Part shown: piece by piece, positions 29,799 to 40,058 of the stretch | Layout: every line of letters begins with the position of its first letter | How positions within the stretch are numbered: the first letter of the stretch is position 1 | Origin: VBCK01 sp036270655 | Lineage (GTDB): Bacteria > Pseudomonadota > Gammaproteobacteria > Burkholderiales > Burkholderiaceae_F | Reading direction: 5' to 3' | DNA length: 47,181 nt | Assembly: GCA_036270655.1 (NCBI GenBank) | Contig: DATBCD010000067.1 | Coordinates: forward strand, 1 to 47,181 | Translations under genes and position numbers: made by a program | Notes under the pieces: generated by a model | What the model was told of the DNA's origin: nothing | Database searches by the model: none | Seen by the model: the letters and a program-made list of their open reading frames with translations, nothing else

Positions 29799-31439
29799 AT
29801 GACGGCTGGAACCATCGAGCGAACGCCTTCCGCTTACGGATATCCGCTGTTGATCAAGCGTCTGCTGGCATCCGGGCTGAGGCGCGCCCCGCAGCAGGAG
29901 ATCGTCTACGCCGACCGCAAGCGCCTGACTTACTGCGAGTTCGCTCGGAGGGTCGGCAGGCTCGCCTCCGGCCTGGCATCGCTGGGCATCAGATACGGCG
30001 ACACCGTCGGAGTGATGGACTGGGACTCGCACCGATATCTCGAATGCTTCTTCGCCGTCCCGATGGTGGGAGCGGTGCTGCACACGATCAACATCCGCCT
30101 GTCGCCGGAACAGATCCTGTACACGATCAATCATGCCGACGACGACGTGATCCTGGTCAACGCCGAGTTCCTGCCCTGCCTGGAGCAGATCTGGGACCGC
30201 GTCGACACCGGCAAGAAGCTCGTACTGCTGAACGACGGCGGCGGCGTGCCCCAGACATCGCTCGCGTTCGTGGCCGAGTACGAGGACCTGCTGGCCCGAT
30301 CCAGCCCGGACTTCGAGTTTGCGGATTTCGACGAAGACACGCGGGCCACGACCTTCTACACGACCGGCACGACCGGATTGCCCAAGGGCGTGTATTTCAG
30401 CCATCGGCAACTGGTGCTGCACACCATGGCGTTTCGTGGTTCGCTGGCCGGCGAAGGTCAGGGCCGGTTCAACGAAGGCGATGTCTACATGCCGGTGACG
30501 CCGATGTTCCATGTCCACGCCTGGGGAGTGCCCTATGTGGCCGTGGCGATGGGCGTCAAGCAGGTCTACCCGGGGCGCTATTTCCCCGAGCAGCTGCTGG
30601 AACTGCACCAGCGCGAGAAAGTGACCTTCTCGCATTGCGTGCCGACGATTCTGCAGATGATGCTGAACTGCGCCGCCGGCAAGGGGATCAACCTGGCGGG
30701 CTGGACCGTCATCATCGGCGGGGCGGCTCTGGCACGCCCGCTGGCCAGGCAGGCGCTCGAGATGGGGATCGATGCTTTCGCCGCCTACGGAATGTCGGAG
30801 ACCTGTCCGCTCCTGACCCTGGCCCAGCTCGAGCCGCACATGCAGACATGGGACATCGATCGGCAGGTCGAGATGCGTTGCAAGACAGGGCGGCCGGTTG
30901 CGATGGTGGAGCTGCGCATCGTCGATGAGGCGATGCGTGAGGTGCCGCACGACGGCAGGTCTGCCGGCGAGATCGTCGTGCGCGCGCCCTGGCTCACGCA
31001 GGGCTATCTGAAAGACGAGCAGAGCTCCAGAAATTTGTGGCACGGCGGCTGGCTGCACACCGGCGACATCGCGGTGATGGACGAGAAGGGCTGGCTCAAG
31101 ATCACCGACCGCCTGAAGGACGTGATCAAGACCGGCGGCGAGTGGATCTCGTCGCTCGACCTCGAAGACCTGATCATGAGATGCCCCGGCGTGGCCGAGG
31201 TTGCAGTGATCGGCGTACCCGATCCGAAATGGACGGAGCGGCCGCTGGCGGTGGTGGCCGCCAAGCCCGGGCATGATGTCTGCCAGGCCGACATCCAGGC
31301 CCATCTTTGCGAGTTGGCGGCCAAGGGAATCATTTCGAAGTACGGCGTGCCCGAGCGGATCGTTTTTGTCGAGGCGCTTCCGAAGACGAGCGTAGGAAAG
31401 CTGGACAAGAAGGCGCTGCGCGGGCGGTTTGGCCAATGA
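29799..31439 (+). CDS. Medium/long-chain fatty-acid-CoA ligase (AlkK-like)
   Basis: A 546-aa ANL-superfamily acyl-CoA synthetase that activates a carboxylic acid via acyl-AMP. The AMP-binding loop is YTTGTTGLPKG (residues 187-197). Further motifs are AYGMSETCP, the hinge GWLHTGDIAVMDEKGWLKITDR and the C-terminal catalytic Lys534 in PKTSVGKLDKK. The length equals that of AlkK, the medium-chain ligase of alkane plasmids, and the sequence style is the AlkK/FadD-like group. It lies 20 bp after the outer-membrane gene and 12 bp before the acyl-CoA dehydrogenase gene. Confidence 0.95.
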   Translation: MTAGTIERTPSAYGYPLLIKRLLASGLRRAPQQEIVYADRKRLTYCEFARRVGRLASGLASLGIRYGDTVGVMDWDSHRYLECFFAVPMVGAVLHTINIRLSPEQILYTINHADDDVILVNAEFLPCLEQIWDRVDTGKKLVLLNDGGGVPQTSLAFVAEYEDLLARSSPDFEFADFDEDTRATTFYTTGTTGLPKGVYFSHRQLVLHTMAFRGSLAGEGQGRFNEGDVYMPVTPMFHVHAWGVPYVAVAMGVKQVYPGRYFPEQLLELHQREKVTFSHCVPTILQMMLNCAAGKGINLAGWTVIIGGAALARPLARQALEMGIDAFAAYGMSETCPLLTLAQLEPHMQTWDIDRQVEMRCKTGRPVAMVELRIVDEAMREVPHDGRSAGEIVVRAPWLTQGYLKDEQSSRNLWHGGWLHTGDIAVMDEKGWLKITDRLKDVIKTGGEWISSLDLEDLIMRCPGVAEVAVIGVPDPKWTERPLAVVAAKPGHDVCQADIQAHLCELAAKGIISKYGVPERIVFVEALPKTSVGKLDKKALRGRFGQ

Positions 31440-31451
31440 GGAGAAAGCGCG

Positions 31452-33245
31452 ATGAGCACTTACGCCGCACCAGTCCGGGACATCCGCTTCGCGATGCACG
31501 AGCTGGCCGGGTTCGACGAGCTTTCCAGGCTGCCCGGCTTCGAGGAGGCGGCGCCCGACCTGATCGATGCAATTCTCGAGGAGGCTGGCAGGTTCACGGG
31601 CGAAGTGCTGGCGCCGCTCAACGCAACGGGTGACCGGCAAGGCGCGCAGTGGATCGATGGCGAGGTGGCGACGCCGCCAGGCTTCCGGCAGGCCTACAAG
31701 GCCTTCGTTGAAGGCGGCTGGAACGCCATCGGATCTCCGCAACAATTCGGGGGCCAAGGCATGCCCCATCTGGTGGTCGCCGCGGTCAAGGAGATGCTTC
31801 ACGCCGCCAACATGAGCTTCGCGCTCTGCCCTCTGCTCTCAGCCGGCGCGATCCACGCTTTGCTGCTGTCCGGCTCGCCGCAGCTGCAGCGCGCCTGGCT
31901 GCCCAAGATGGTCAGCGGCGAATGGACCGGCACGATGGATCTCACGGAGCCACAGGCCGGCTCCGACCTCGCATTGGTGCGCACGCGGGCCGAGCCGGCG
32001 CCCGACGGCAGCTACCGGATCCATGGCCAGAAGATCTTCATCACCTATGGCGAGCACGATATGGCGGATAACATCGTCCACCTGGTGCTCGCTCGCCTGC
32101 CCGACGCGCCGCCCGGCGTCAAGGGGATCTCGCTCTTCGTCGTTCCGAAGATCCTGCTGCACTCCGACGGCAGCCTGGGCGAGCGCAACGATGTGCGCTG
32201 CGTGTCGATCGAGCACAAGCTCGGCATACACGCGAGCCCCACCGCGGCGCTCTCGTTCGGCGACCACGGCGGCGCCATCGGTTACCTGGTGGGCGAGCCG
32301 AACCGCGGACTGGAGTACATGTTCATCATGATGAACGACGCGCGCTTCGAGGTCGGCGTGCAGGGATTGGCCGTGTCGGAGCGCGCCTACCAGCAGGCGC
32401 GGGCCTACGCCAGGGAGCGCGTGCAAGGCCGCGACGCGGGCGGCGGCGCGCAGCCCGTCACGATCATCCATCACCCCGACGTTCGCCGGATGCTGCTGCT
32501 GATGAAGTCGCACATCGAGGCGATGCGCGCGCTGGCCTACGTCGTCGCGGCCGCGCAGGACAAGGCCTTACATCATCCCGATGCGCGCGAGCGCTCGCGT
32601 AACCTGGCCTTCGTGGAGCTGATGATCCCGGTGGTCAAGGGGTGGTCCACCGAAAACAGCATCGAGATCGCCTCGCTGGGCCTCCAGGTGCACGGCGGCA
32701 TGGGCTACATCGAGGAAACCGGCGCCTCCCAGCACCTGCGCGATGCGCGGATCACGACGATCTACGAAGGCACGACCGGGATCCAGGCCAACGACCTCGT
32801 CACCCGCAAGATCGCGCGCGATGGGGGTGCGGCCCTGAAGACGCTGATCGAGACGATCAACGGGACGACGGCGGAGCTCGCCTCGCGCGATCGGAAAAAA
32901 TTCACCGGGTTGCGCGAGAGCCTCGCGGCCGGAGTGCAGGCGCTCGCCACGTCCGCGAACTTTGTCGTTGCCAATTTCAGCAAGGATCCGCACGAGGTGA
33001 TGGCCGGAGCCGTCCCGCTCCTGAAGCTGTTGGGCATTGTCGCCGGCGGCTGGCAGATGGCGCGCGCCGCGTTGATCGCGGAGCGCCGCCTGCGCGAAGG
33101 CACGGGCGAGGCCGCCTACTACGAAGCCAGGATCGTGGTCGCGCGCTTTTTCGCGGAGCACGTGCTGTCGCTGGCACCCGGGCTTGCGCATGCGGTGGTC
33201 CACGGCGGGACGAGCGTCAAGGTGTTAGCCGAGGATCAGTTCTAA
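31452..33245 (+). CDS. Acyl-CoA dehydrogenase with C-terminal extension
   Basis: A 597-aa flavoprotein dehydrogenase, longer than the usual 380 aa because of a C-terminal extension typical of the DUF/AcdA-type group used for medium- and long-chain acyl-CoAs. Signatures are WTGTMDLTEPQAGSDLALVRTRA (FAD and substrate binding), QVHGGMGYIEETGASQHLRDARI and the catalytic glutamate in IYEGTTGIQ (about Glu439). GAGGAG precedes the ATG. It forms the first oxidation step after the adjacent ligase, so the operon converts an acid to enoyl-CoA, with the rest of beta-oxidation supplied elsewhere. Confidence 0.95.
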   Translation: MSTYAAPVRDIRFAMHELAGFDELSRLPGFEEAAPDLIDAILEEAGRFTGEVLAPLNATGDRQGAQWIDGEVATPPGFRQAYKAFVEGGWNAIGSPQQFGGQGMPHLVVAAVKEMLHAANMSFALCPLLSAGAIHALLLSGSPQLQRAWLPKMVSGEWTGTMDLTEPQAGSDLALVRTRAEPAPDGSYRIHGQKIFITYGEHDMADNIVHLVLARLPDAPPGVKGISLFVVPKILLHSDGSLGERNDVRCVSIEHKLGIHASPTAALSFGDHGGAIGYLVGEPNRGLEYMFIMMNDARFEVGVQGLAVSERAYQQARAYARERVQGRDAGGGAQPVTIIHHPDVRRMLLLMKSHIEAMRALAYVVAAAQDKALHHPDARERSRNLAFVELMIPVVKGWSTENSIEIASLGLQVHGGMGYIEETGASQHLRDARITTIYEGTTGIQANDLVTRKIARDGGAALKTLIETINGTTAELASRDRKKFTGLRESLAAGVQALATSANFVVANFSKDPHEVMAGAVPLLKLLGIVAGGWQMARAALIAERRLREGTGEAAYYEARIVVARFFAEHVLSLAPGLAHAVVHGGTSVKVLAEDQF

Positions 33246-33257
33246 GCCCCACGCCGA

Positions 33258-33273
33258 TAGCACATAAGTGCTA
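33258..33273. promoter_or_regulatory. Palindromic operator of the toxin-antitoxin pair
   Basis: TAGCACATAAGTGCTA is a perfect inverted repeat with 6-bp arms. A -10-like TACACT (33272-33277) overlaps its right end, and GTGCT...AGCAC (33268-33285) gives a second partly overlapping dyad. The layout suits autorepression by a ribbon-helix-helix antitoxin, whose start codon is at 33302. Confidence 0.65.
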
Positions 33274-33301
33274 CACTCGCAGCACCCGAGGAGAGATCGC
33301 C

Positions 33302-33592
33302 ATGCCGACGACCACCACGACAATCCGCATCGATCCGGACCTGAGGGCCCGGGTCGCCGCCGCCGCGAAGCGGGCCGGCAAGACTACGCACGGCTTCATA
33401 ATGGATGCGATCGCAAGAACCGTCGAGGAAGCGGAGCTCGACGACGAATTTCATCGGCTTGCCGATGACCGCTGGGGGACATTTTTAGCGAACGGAAAAT
33501 CCGTTCCTTGGGAAGAGGCCAGGAAGTACCTGCTGGCCCGCGCGCGAGGTGAGAGGCCGGCGAGGCCACGGGCCCGCAAAATCGGTCGCTGA
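33302..33592 (+). CDS. Ribbon-helix-helix antitoxin
   Basis: A 96-aa protein. The N-terminal TTTTTIRIDPDLRARVAAAAKRAGKTTHGFIMDAIARTV is a classic RHH (CopG/Arc-type) DNA-binding module. The C-terminal part (residues 45-96) is charged, with WGTFLANGKSVPWEEARKYL, and would wrap the toxin. GAGGAG lies upstream. The gene ends 5 bp before the toxin start and is behind a palindromic operator, the standard layout of a type II toxin-antitoxin operon in which the antitoxin neutralises and co-represses. Confidence 0.9.
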   Translation: MPTTTTTIRIDPDLRARVAAAAKRAGKTTHGFIMDAIARTVEEAELDDEFHRLADDRWGTFLANGKSVPWEEARKYLLARARGERPARPRARKIGR

Positions 33593-33597
33593 CCTGG

Positions 33598-33891
33598 ATG
33601 GCGCGGGTCGACCTCCTTCCCGCAGTCCTCGACGACCTCGACCGGATTTTCGATCACCTGGCCCAGTACGACGTCCAGGGCGCGCCGGCCCGCGTTGCGC
33701 AGATCGTTTCGGCTCTCGATGTCCTGGTTACCAATCCGCAGATCGGCCGGCCAGTCCGGGGTGGCAAGCGCGAACTCGTGATCGGACGCGGTACGCGCGG
33801 CTATCTGGCGCTGTACCGGTACACGGCCGAGTTCGACACCGTCTTCGTGCTGGCGGTGCGCAGTCAGAAAGAAGGCGGGTACAAGCGCTAA
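33598..33891 (+). CDS. ParE/RelE-superfamily toxin
   Basis: A 97-aa protein of the ParE/RelE fold: ARVDLLPAVLDDLDRIFDHLAQYD (two N-terminal helices), then NPQIGRPVRGGKRELVIGRGTRGYLALYRY (core strands with the Arg-rich loop) and the final strand VFVLAVRSQKEGGYK. The sequence style is nearer to ParE, which targets DNA gyrase, than to mRNA-cleaving RelE, but the target is not proven. The ATG is 5 bp after the antitoxin stop. The 153-bp space to the next gene holds no further gene. Confidence 0.9.
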   Translation: MARVDLLPAVLDDLDRIFDHLAQYDVQGAPARVAQIVSALDVLVTNPQIGRPVRGGKRELVIGRGTRGYLALYRYTAEFDTVFVLAVRSQKEGGYKR

Positions 33892-34044
33892 CCACTCGTC
33901 GCCTCGGAGCGTCCGCAAACGCCCTCAATCGAGCATGGGATTGGAATCCTGAGCCGGCGCGCGGCGGCGCACAATCGCCACTTCGAATGCGCTTGGCTTG
34001 GCAGCGACCATGGTTCCGACCACCGGCCGCAGACGGGAGGGAAC

Positions 34045-35442
34045 ATGAAACTGGAAAGCATCAATCCGACCACCGGCGAGCTGATCGAAAGCTTCGAGGA
34101 GATCAGCGATGCGGATCTGCAAGCGGCGTTGCAGCGGGCGCAGCAGACCTTCCACACGTATCGCAAGACGTCGTTTGCCGAACGCGCCGGCTGGCTTATG
34201 AAGGCCGCACAAATCCTGGACAGCGAGAGCGACAAGTGGGGCCGTCTGATGACCCAGGAAATGGGCAAGACCCGCAAGGCGGCCGTGGCGGAGGCGCAGA
34301 AATGCGCCCTGGGGTGCCGCTATTTCGCAGAAAACGGCGCCCGCTTTCTGGCCGACGAGGTGATCAAGACCGAGGCCGACAAGAGCTACGTGCGCTACCT
34401 GCCGCTGGGCCCGGTGCTGGCGGTGATGCCGTGGAACTTCCCGTTCTGGCAGGTTGTGCGCTTTGCGGCGCCGGCCCTGATGGCCGGCAACGTCGGACTG
34501 CTCAAGCACGCCTCCAACGTCTCGCGCTGCGCGCTGGCGCTGCAGGAGATCTTCCAGCGCGCCGGCTTTCCCGCCGGCGCGTTTCAGACGCTGCTGCTCG
34601 GCTCCAGGCGCGTGGCGGGCGTGATCGCCGACGACCGGATCAAGGCCATCACGCTGACGGGCTCGGACGTGGCCGGCTCCAAAGTCGCCGAGCAGGCCGG
34701 CAAGTACATCAAGAAGACCGTGATGGAGCTGGGGGGCTCGGATCCTTTCATCGTGCTGCCCAGCGCGGACCTGGGCGCGGCCGTCAAAACCGCCATTACC
34801 GCACGCAACATCAACAACGGCCAGTCGTGCATCGCCGCCAAGCGCTTCATCGTTCACGCCAAGGTGTACGCCGAGTTCGAACGGCGCATGGTCGAAGGGC
34901 TGGCGAAGCTCAAGGTGGGCGACCCGATGCAGGAGGACACCGACGTGGGGCCGCTTGCCACGCCGCAGATCCTGGAAACCGTCGCCCAGCAGGTCGACGC
35001 ATCGGTGAAGGCGGGCGCGCGGCTGCTGGTCGGCGGCAAGCGCCTGAAGGGTCCGGGCAATTTCTACCAGGTCTCGGCCCTGGGCCAGATCCCGAAGGAC
35101 GCGCCTGCATTCAAGGAGGAGGTGTTCGGCCCGGTGGCGTCGCTGTTCCAGGTGCGCGATGTGGGCGAGGCGATCGAGCTGGCCAATTCCAACGTGTTCG
35201 GCCTGGGCTCCAGCGTCTGGACCAACGACGAGAGCGAACGGCGGCGCTGCGTCGATGAGCTGGAGGCCGGTTGCACCTTCATCAATGCGATGGTGGTCTC
35301 CGATCCGCGCCTGCCCTTCGGTGGCGTCAAGCGCTCCGGCTATGGGCGCGAGCTGGCGCATCACGGCATCCACGAATTCGTCAACATCAAGGCAGTGTCC
35401 GTCACGGAGCGTCCTGCCGGCGGCGGCAGCGACACCGAGTAG
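34045..35442 (+). CDS. NAD(P)-dependent succinate-semialdehyde-type dehydrogenase
   Basis: A 465-aa aldehyde dehydrogenase. The catalytic pair is Cys262 in NNGQSCIAAKR and Glu228 in MELGGSDPF, with Asn131 in PWNFPFWQ and the KHASNVSRCALAL segment characteristic of the succinate-semialdehyde dehydrogenase subgroup. It oxidises an aldehyde to its acid with NAD(P). GGGAGGG precedes the ATG. It ends 15 bp before a TPP enzyme gene, and the two are likely co-transcribed. Whether succinic semialdehyde or another short aldehyde is the real substrate is open. Confidence 0.93.
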   Translation: MKLESINPTTGELIESFEEISDADLQAALQRAQQTFHTYRKTSFAERAGWLMKAAQILDSESDKWGRLMTQEMGKTRKAAVAEAQKCALGCRYFAENGARFLADEVIKTEADKSYVRYLPLGPVLAVMPWNFPFWQVVRFAAPALMAGNVGLLKHASNVSRCALALQEIFQRAGFPAGAFQTLLLGSRRVAGVIADDRIKAITLTGSDVAGSKVAEQAGKYIKKTVMELGGSDPFIVLPSADLGAAVKTAITARNINNGQSCIAAKRFIVHAKVYAEFERRMVEGLAKLKVGDPMQEDTDVGPLATPQILETVAQQVDASVKAGARLLVGGKRLKGPGNFYQVSALGQIPKDAPAFKEEVFGPVASLFQVRDVGEAIELANSNVFGLGSSVWTNDESERRRCVDELEAGCTFINAMVVSDPRLPFGGVKRSGYGRELAHHGIHEFVNIKAVSVTERPAGGGSDTE

Positions 35443-35457
35443 CACAAGGCCGCGCGC

Positions 35458-37092
<1,635 letters not shown>

Positions 37093-37119
37093 AGCAATTG
37101 CGGGCAGGCGCTGCGCCGG

Positions 37120-38388
37120 TCAGCCCTCGGACAGATAGCGGCGCACGAACGTGACCGCCATTGCACCTTCGCCGACCGCCGAGGCGTAGCGCTTGACCGA
37201 GCCGTGGCGCACGTCACCGGCAGCAAATACTCCAGGCACGCTGGTCTCCAGGTAATAGGGCTCACGATCCAGAGGCCAGTGGAGTGGCCGATCGGGCTGG
37301 TTGCGTCGGATGTCCGGACCTGTCAGGAGGTAACCGGCCTTGTCGCGCAGCACACCCACCTCGACCGCCCATTGGGTCTGAGGAATGCCCCCGATGCAGA
37401 TGAACAGCCAGCGCGTCTGCGCCTTGCGCTCTGTGCCGCTGTCGCGGTCCCTGAGCGTGATTTCCCGCAGCTCCTCGTCGCCTTCGAGGGCGACGACCTC
37501 GGTGCCAGGAAGCACTTCGATATTGGGTGTGGCGCGAATGCGGTCGACCAGATATTGCGAGAGCGTTTCCTTGAGCGAGCTGCCGCGAATCACCATCGTG
37601 ACCTTGCTGGCGCGCGCCGAGAAGTGCATGGCCGCCTGACCGGCGCCGTTGCCGCCGCCGGCGATGAATACCGGCTCGCCTCGCGTCAGCGCCGCTTCGC
37701 CGGCCCCCGCCCCGTAATAGACGCCAGCGCCGCGAAAGCGTTCTTCGTTGGGCAGATCCAGGCGCCGGTATTCGACGCCGGTCGCGCAAATGGAAGCGCG
37801 CGCGGCGATGCGCGTGCCGTCGGCGAGGTAACCGACGCCTTTGCCGGGGACGAATTCGGCGCGAACTCCTTCGCGTCCCAGCAATAGCTCGGCGCCGAAT
37901 TTCGTTGCCTGATGGCGCGCGCGCTCCGCCAGTTCCGCGCCGGCAATGCCCTGCGGAAAGCCGAGGTAGTTTTCAATGTTCGACGTGCTGGCAGCCTGAC
38001 CGCCGACCGCCCAGCGCTCGACCAGGACCGTTCTGAGCCCTTCGGAAGCACCATAGACGGCGGCGCTCAGTCCCGCCGGGCCTGCACCGTAGATCGCAAG
38101 GTCGTATTCCGAGCTCGACGGCGCCTTGAACCAGCCGAGCTTTTCCAGAATCTGGCGAAGCGTCGGGCACTCCATCCGGGTGCCATCCGGGAAGATGCAC
38201 ACGGGCAGCCGCGCATCGTGCAGATGCTGAACGCCGGCTATCGCGCGCGCCTCCTCGTCGTTGGTGACCTGGACCGATTCGAACGGGATGTCGCTGCGAT
38301 AAAGAAAGTCGCGTATGGCGTGCGCGAGCGGCGATCCCGGCTTGCCGATGACCTTGACCAGCGGAGTCCCGTTCTGTCCTTGTGCCAT
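37120..38388 (-). CDS. Thioredoxin-reductase-like flavoprotein lacking CxxC, with N-terminal Grx-like domain
   Basis: A 422-aa FAD/NADPH oxidoreductase. Residues 1-88 resemble a glutaredoxin/thioredoxin-like domain (KVIGKPGSPLAHAIRDFLY) but without a CxxC. Residues 95-422 match the thioredoxin reductase fold: FAD loop GAGPAGLSAAVYG (101-113), GGQAASTSNIENYLGFP (129-145), NADPH loop GGGNGAGQAA (244-253) and the FAD-binding GVFAAGDVR near the end. At the place of the redox CATC of TrxR the sequence is YYGAGAGE (224-231), so direct thioredoxin reduction is not possible. It may be a ferredoxin/flavodoxin-type or peroxide-related reductase. A promoter is proposed at 38470-38497. Confidence 0.9.
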   Translation of the reverse strand: MAQGQNGTPLVKVIGKPGSPLAHAIRDFLYRSDIPFESVQVTNDEEARAIAGVQHLHDARLPVCIFPDGTRMECPTLRQILEKLGWFKAPSSSEYDLAIYGAGPAGLSAAVYGASEGLRTVLVERWAVGGQAASTSNIENYLGFPQGIAGAELAERARHQATKFGAELLLGREGVRAEFVPGKGVGYLADGTRIAARASICATGVEYRRLDLPNEERFRGAGVYYGAGAGEAALTRGEPVFIAGGGNGAGQAAMHFSARASKVTMVIRGSSLKETLSQYLVDRIRATPNIEVLPGTEVVALEGDEELREITLRDRDSGTERKAQTRWLFICIGGIPQTQWAVEVGVLRDKAGYLLTGPDIRRNQPDRPLHWPLDREPYYLETSVPGVFAAGDVRHGSVKRYASAVGEGAMAVTFVRRYLSEG

Positions 38389-38469
38389 CGGCGGTCTACG
38401 CGCAGCCTGTGCAATCCAGGTGAGTGAATTTGCGGCGCGTGTTCCCGCCGCGCCGACCTGCGAACCCGC

Positions 38470-38497
38470 ATTATGCTGAGCGGGGATCGTCGATCAA
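38470..38497 (-). promoter_or_regulatory. Predicted sigma-70-type promoter of the flavoprotein gene
   Basis: On the minus strand, TTGATC (38497-38492) and CATAAT (38475-38470) are separated by 16 bp, near-consensus -35 and -10 elements. The start codon is about 80 bp downstream. The rest of the 179-bp gap to the outer-membrane channel gene holds nothing recognised. Confidence 0.5.
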
Positions 38498-38567
38498 TCC
38501 CGCGTGCCGAAGGGGATTTCGCCATCGATAGCTAGCCACGGAAAGAGAAGAAAATCCCGTTGCATTC

Positions 38568-40058
38568 TCACGGTGAACCCCATCCGCCACCGAGCGCCTT
38601 GATCAGCGCCACGCTGGCGTCGGCCTGACGTCGCGCCAGATCAACCTGGACGCGCTCGTTGCTCAAGGCGACGCTCTGCGCAGCGATCACGTCCAGATAG
38701 CCGGCGATTCCGGTCTGGTAGCGGTTCATTGCCAGCTGCAGCGAGGTCTCGGCCGAACGGGTCGCTTCGTTCTGCTTGGCCGCTTCCTGCTGCAGGATGC
38801 GCAGTGCCGCGAGGTTGTCCTCTACCTCCTGGAAAGCGCTCAGCACGGTCTGGCGGTACGCGGCGACACCGGCAACGTACTGCGCCTGCGTCACCTCGAC
38901 CGTGGCGCGGCGCCGCCCCCCGTCGAACAGGGTGCCGACCAGTTGCGGCCCGAGCGCCCAGAAAAGGCTGGGTCCGGACAGCAGGTTGGCAAACCTTGAG
39001 GCTTCGAGGCCGACCGATCCCGACAGGGTGAGGTCGGGAAAGAACGCTCCCTGTGCCACTCCGATTTGTTCATTGGCGGCCGCCACGCGCCGTTCGGCCG
39101 CCGCAATGTCCGGGCGGCGCTGCAGCAGCCCCGAAGGCAACCCCGCCGGAATCGCCGGCGCGGACCAGTCCAGCGGACGGGCCGGCAGAGAAAAGGTCGA
39201 GGCCGGCTGGCCAATGAGCGTGGCGATGGCATGCTCGAATTGAGCGCGCAGCACGCCCACATCGATGTCCTGGGCCTGCGTCGTTTCAAGCTGGGTCTGC
39301 GCCTGAGCGACGTCGGACTGCGAGGCGATCCCGCCCTGGAAACGGTTGTTGGTCAGCTCCAGCGCCTCCTGGTAGGCCACGATGGTGCGGTCGAGCAGGT
39401 CTTTTTGCGCATCCAGGCCGCGTAGATTGAAATAGTCGGTGGCGAGTTCCGCATGCAGGCCCAGGCGGATGCCTTCCAGGTCTGCCAGGCTGGCCTGTGC
39501 ATTGGCCCGGGACGATTCCACCGAGTGGCCGATCTTGCCCCACAGATCAGGCTCCCAGCTGGCACTGGTCGCAATCGCGTAGTCCGGCAGCGTGCGCCCG
39601 GCTTGTGCACGGAACAAAATATTGGCGGACGTGAGCGACTCGCTGGCCGCGGCGCCGGCGACCACCGTCGGAAAGAACGACGAACGCGCGATCTCTACCG
39701 TCGCGCGCGCCTGCCGCAACTGTGCCAGCGCGATCTGCACGGTCTGGTTCGAGCCGTCCACTTTGTCTTCCAGCGCGTCCAGTTCGGTGTCGCCGAAGAC
39801 CTTCCACCATGCGCCGCGTAAAGCTGCATCGTTCGGTTCGGCGCTGACCCAGCCCGGCGCAGGCGGCGCGAGCTTGGTCGTGCTCGGCGGCGGCTTGGAT
39901 GCGTCCCCGGCCGTCTCGCCCTCCTTGTAGCCGGTGGGGACCTCGGCAGCCGGCCTGACGTATCGAGGGCCGACCGCACAGGCGGAAAGCAGCAGCGCGA
40001 AGAGCAGAACGACAGGGAAAACAGCGGCGGGAGCCGCGCCGCGCCGATTGCGATTCAT
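38568..40058 (-). CDS. RND efflux outer-membrane channel lipoprotein (NodT/OprM family)
   Basis: A 496-aa outer-membrane factor with a lipoprotein signal (LLLSAC, Cys27) followed by AVGPRYVRPAAEVP, the standard beginning of mature NodT/OprM proteins. The body has the duplicated helical hairpin pattern (two OEP repeats), with EPDLWGKIGHSVESS and AYRQTVLSAFQEVEDNLAALR. It forms the trimeric exit duct for the pump encoded just upstream. Its ATG overlaps the adaptor stop (ATGA), so the last two genes of the operon are translationally coupled. Confidence 0.95.
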   Translation of the reverse strand: MNRNRRGAAPAAVFPVVLLFALLLSACAVGPRYVRPAAEVPTGYKEGETAGDASKPPPSTTKLAPPAPGWVSAEPNDAALRGAWWKVFGDTELDALEDKVDGSNQTVQIALAQLRQARATVEIARSSFFPTVVAGAAASESLTSANILFRAQAGRTLPDYAIATSASWEPDLWGKIGHSVESSRANAQASLADLEGIRLGLHAELATDYFNLRGLDAQKDLLDRTIVAYQEALELTNNRFQGGIASQSDVAQAQTQLETTQAQDIDVGVLRAQFEHAIATLIGQPASTFSLPARPLDWSAPAIPAGLPSGLLQRRPDIAAAERRVAAANEQIGVAQGAFFPDLTLSGSVGLEASRFANLLSGPSLFWALGPQLVGTLFDGGRRRATVEVTQAQYVAGVAAYRQTVLSAFQEVEDNLAALRILQQEAAKQNEATRSAETSLQLAMNRYQTGIAGYLDVIAAQSVALSNERVQVDLARRQADASVALIKALGGGWGSP

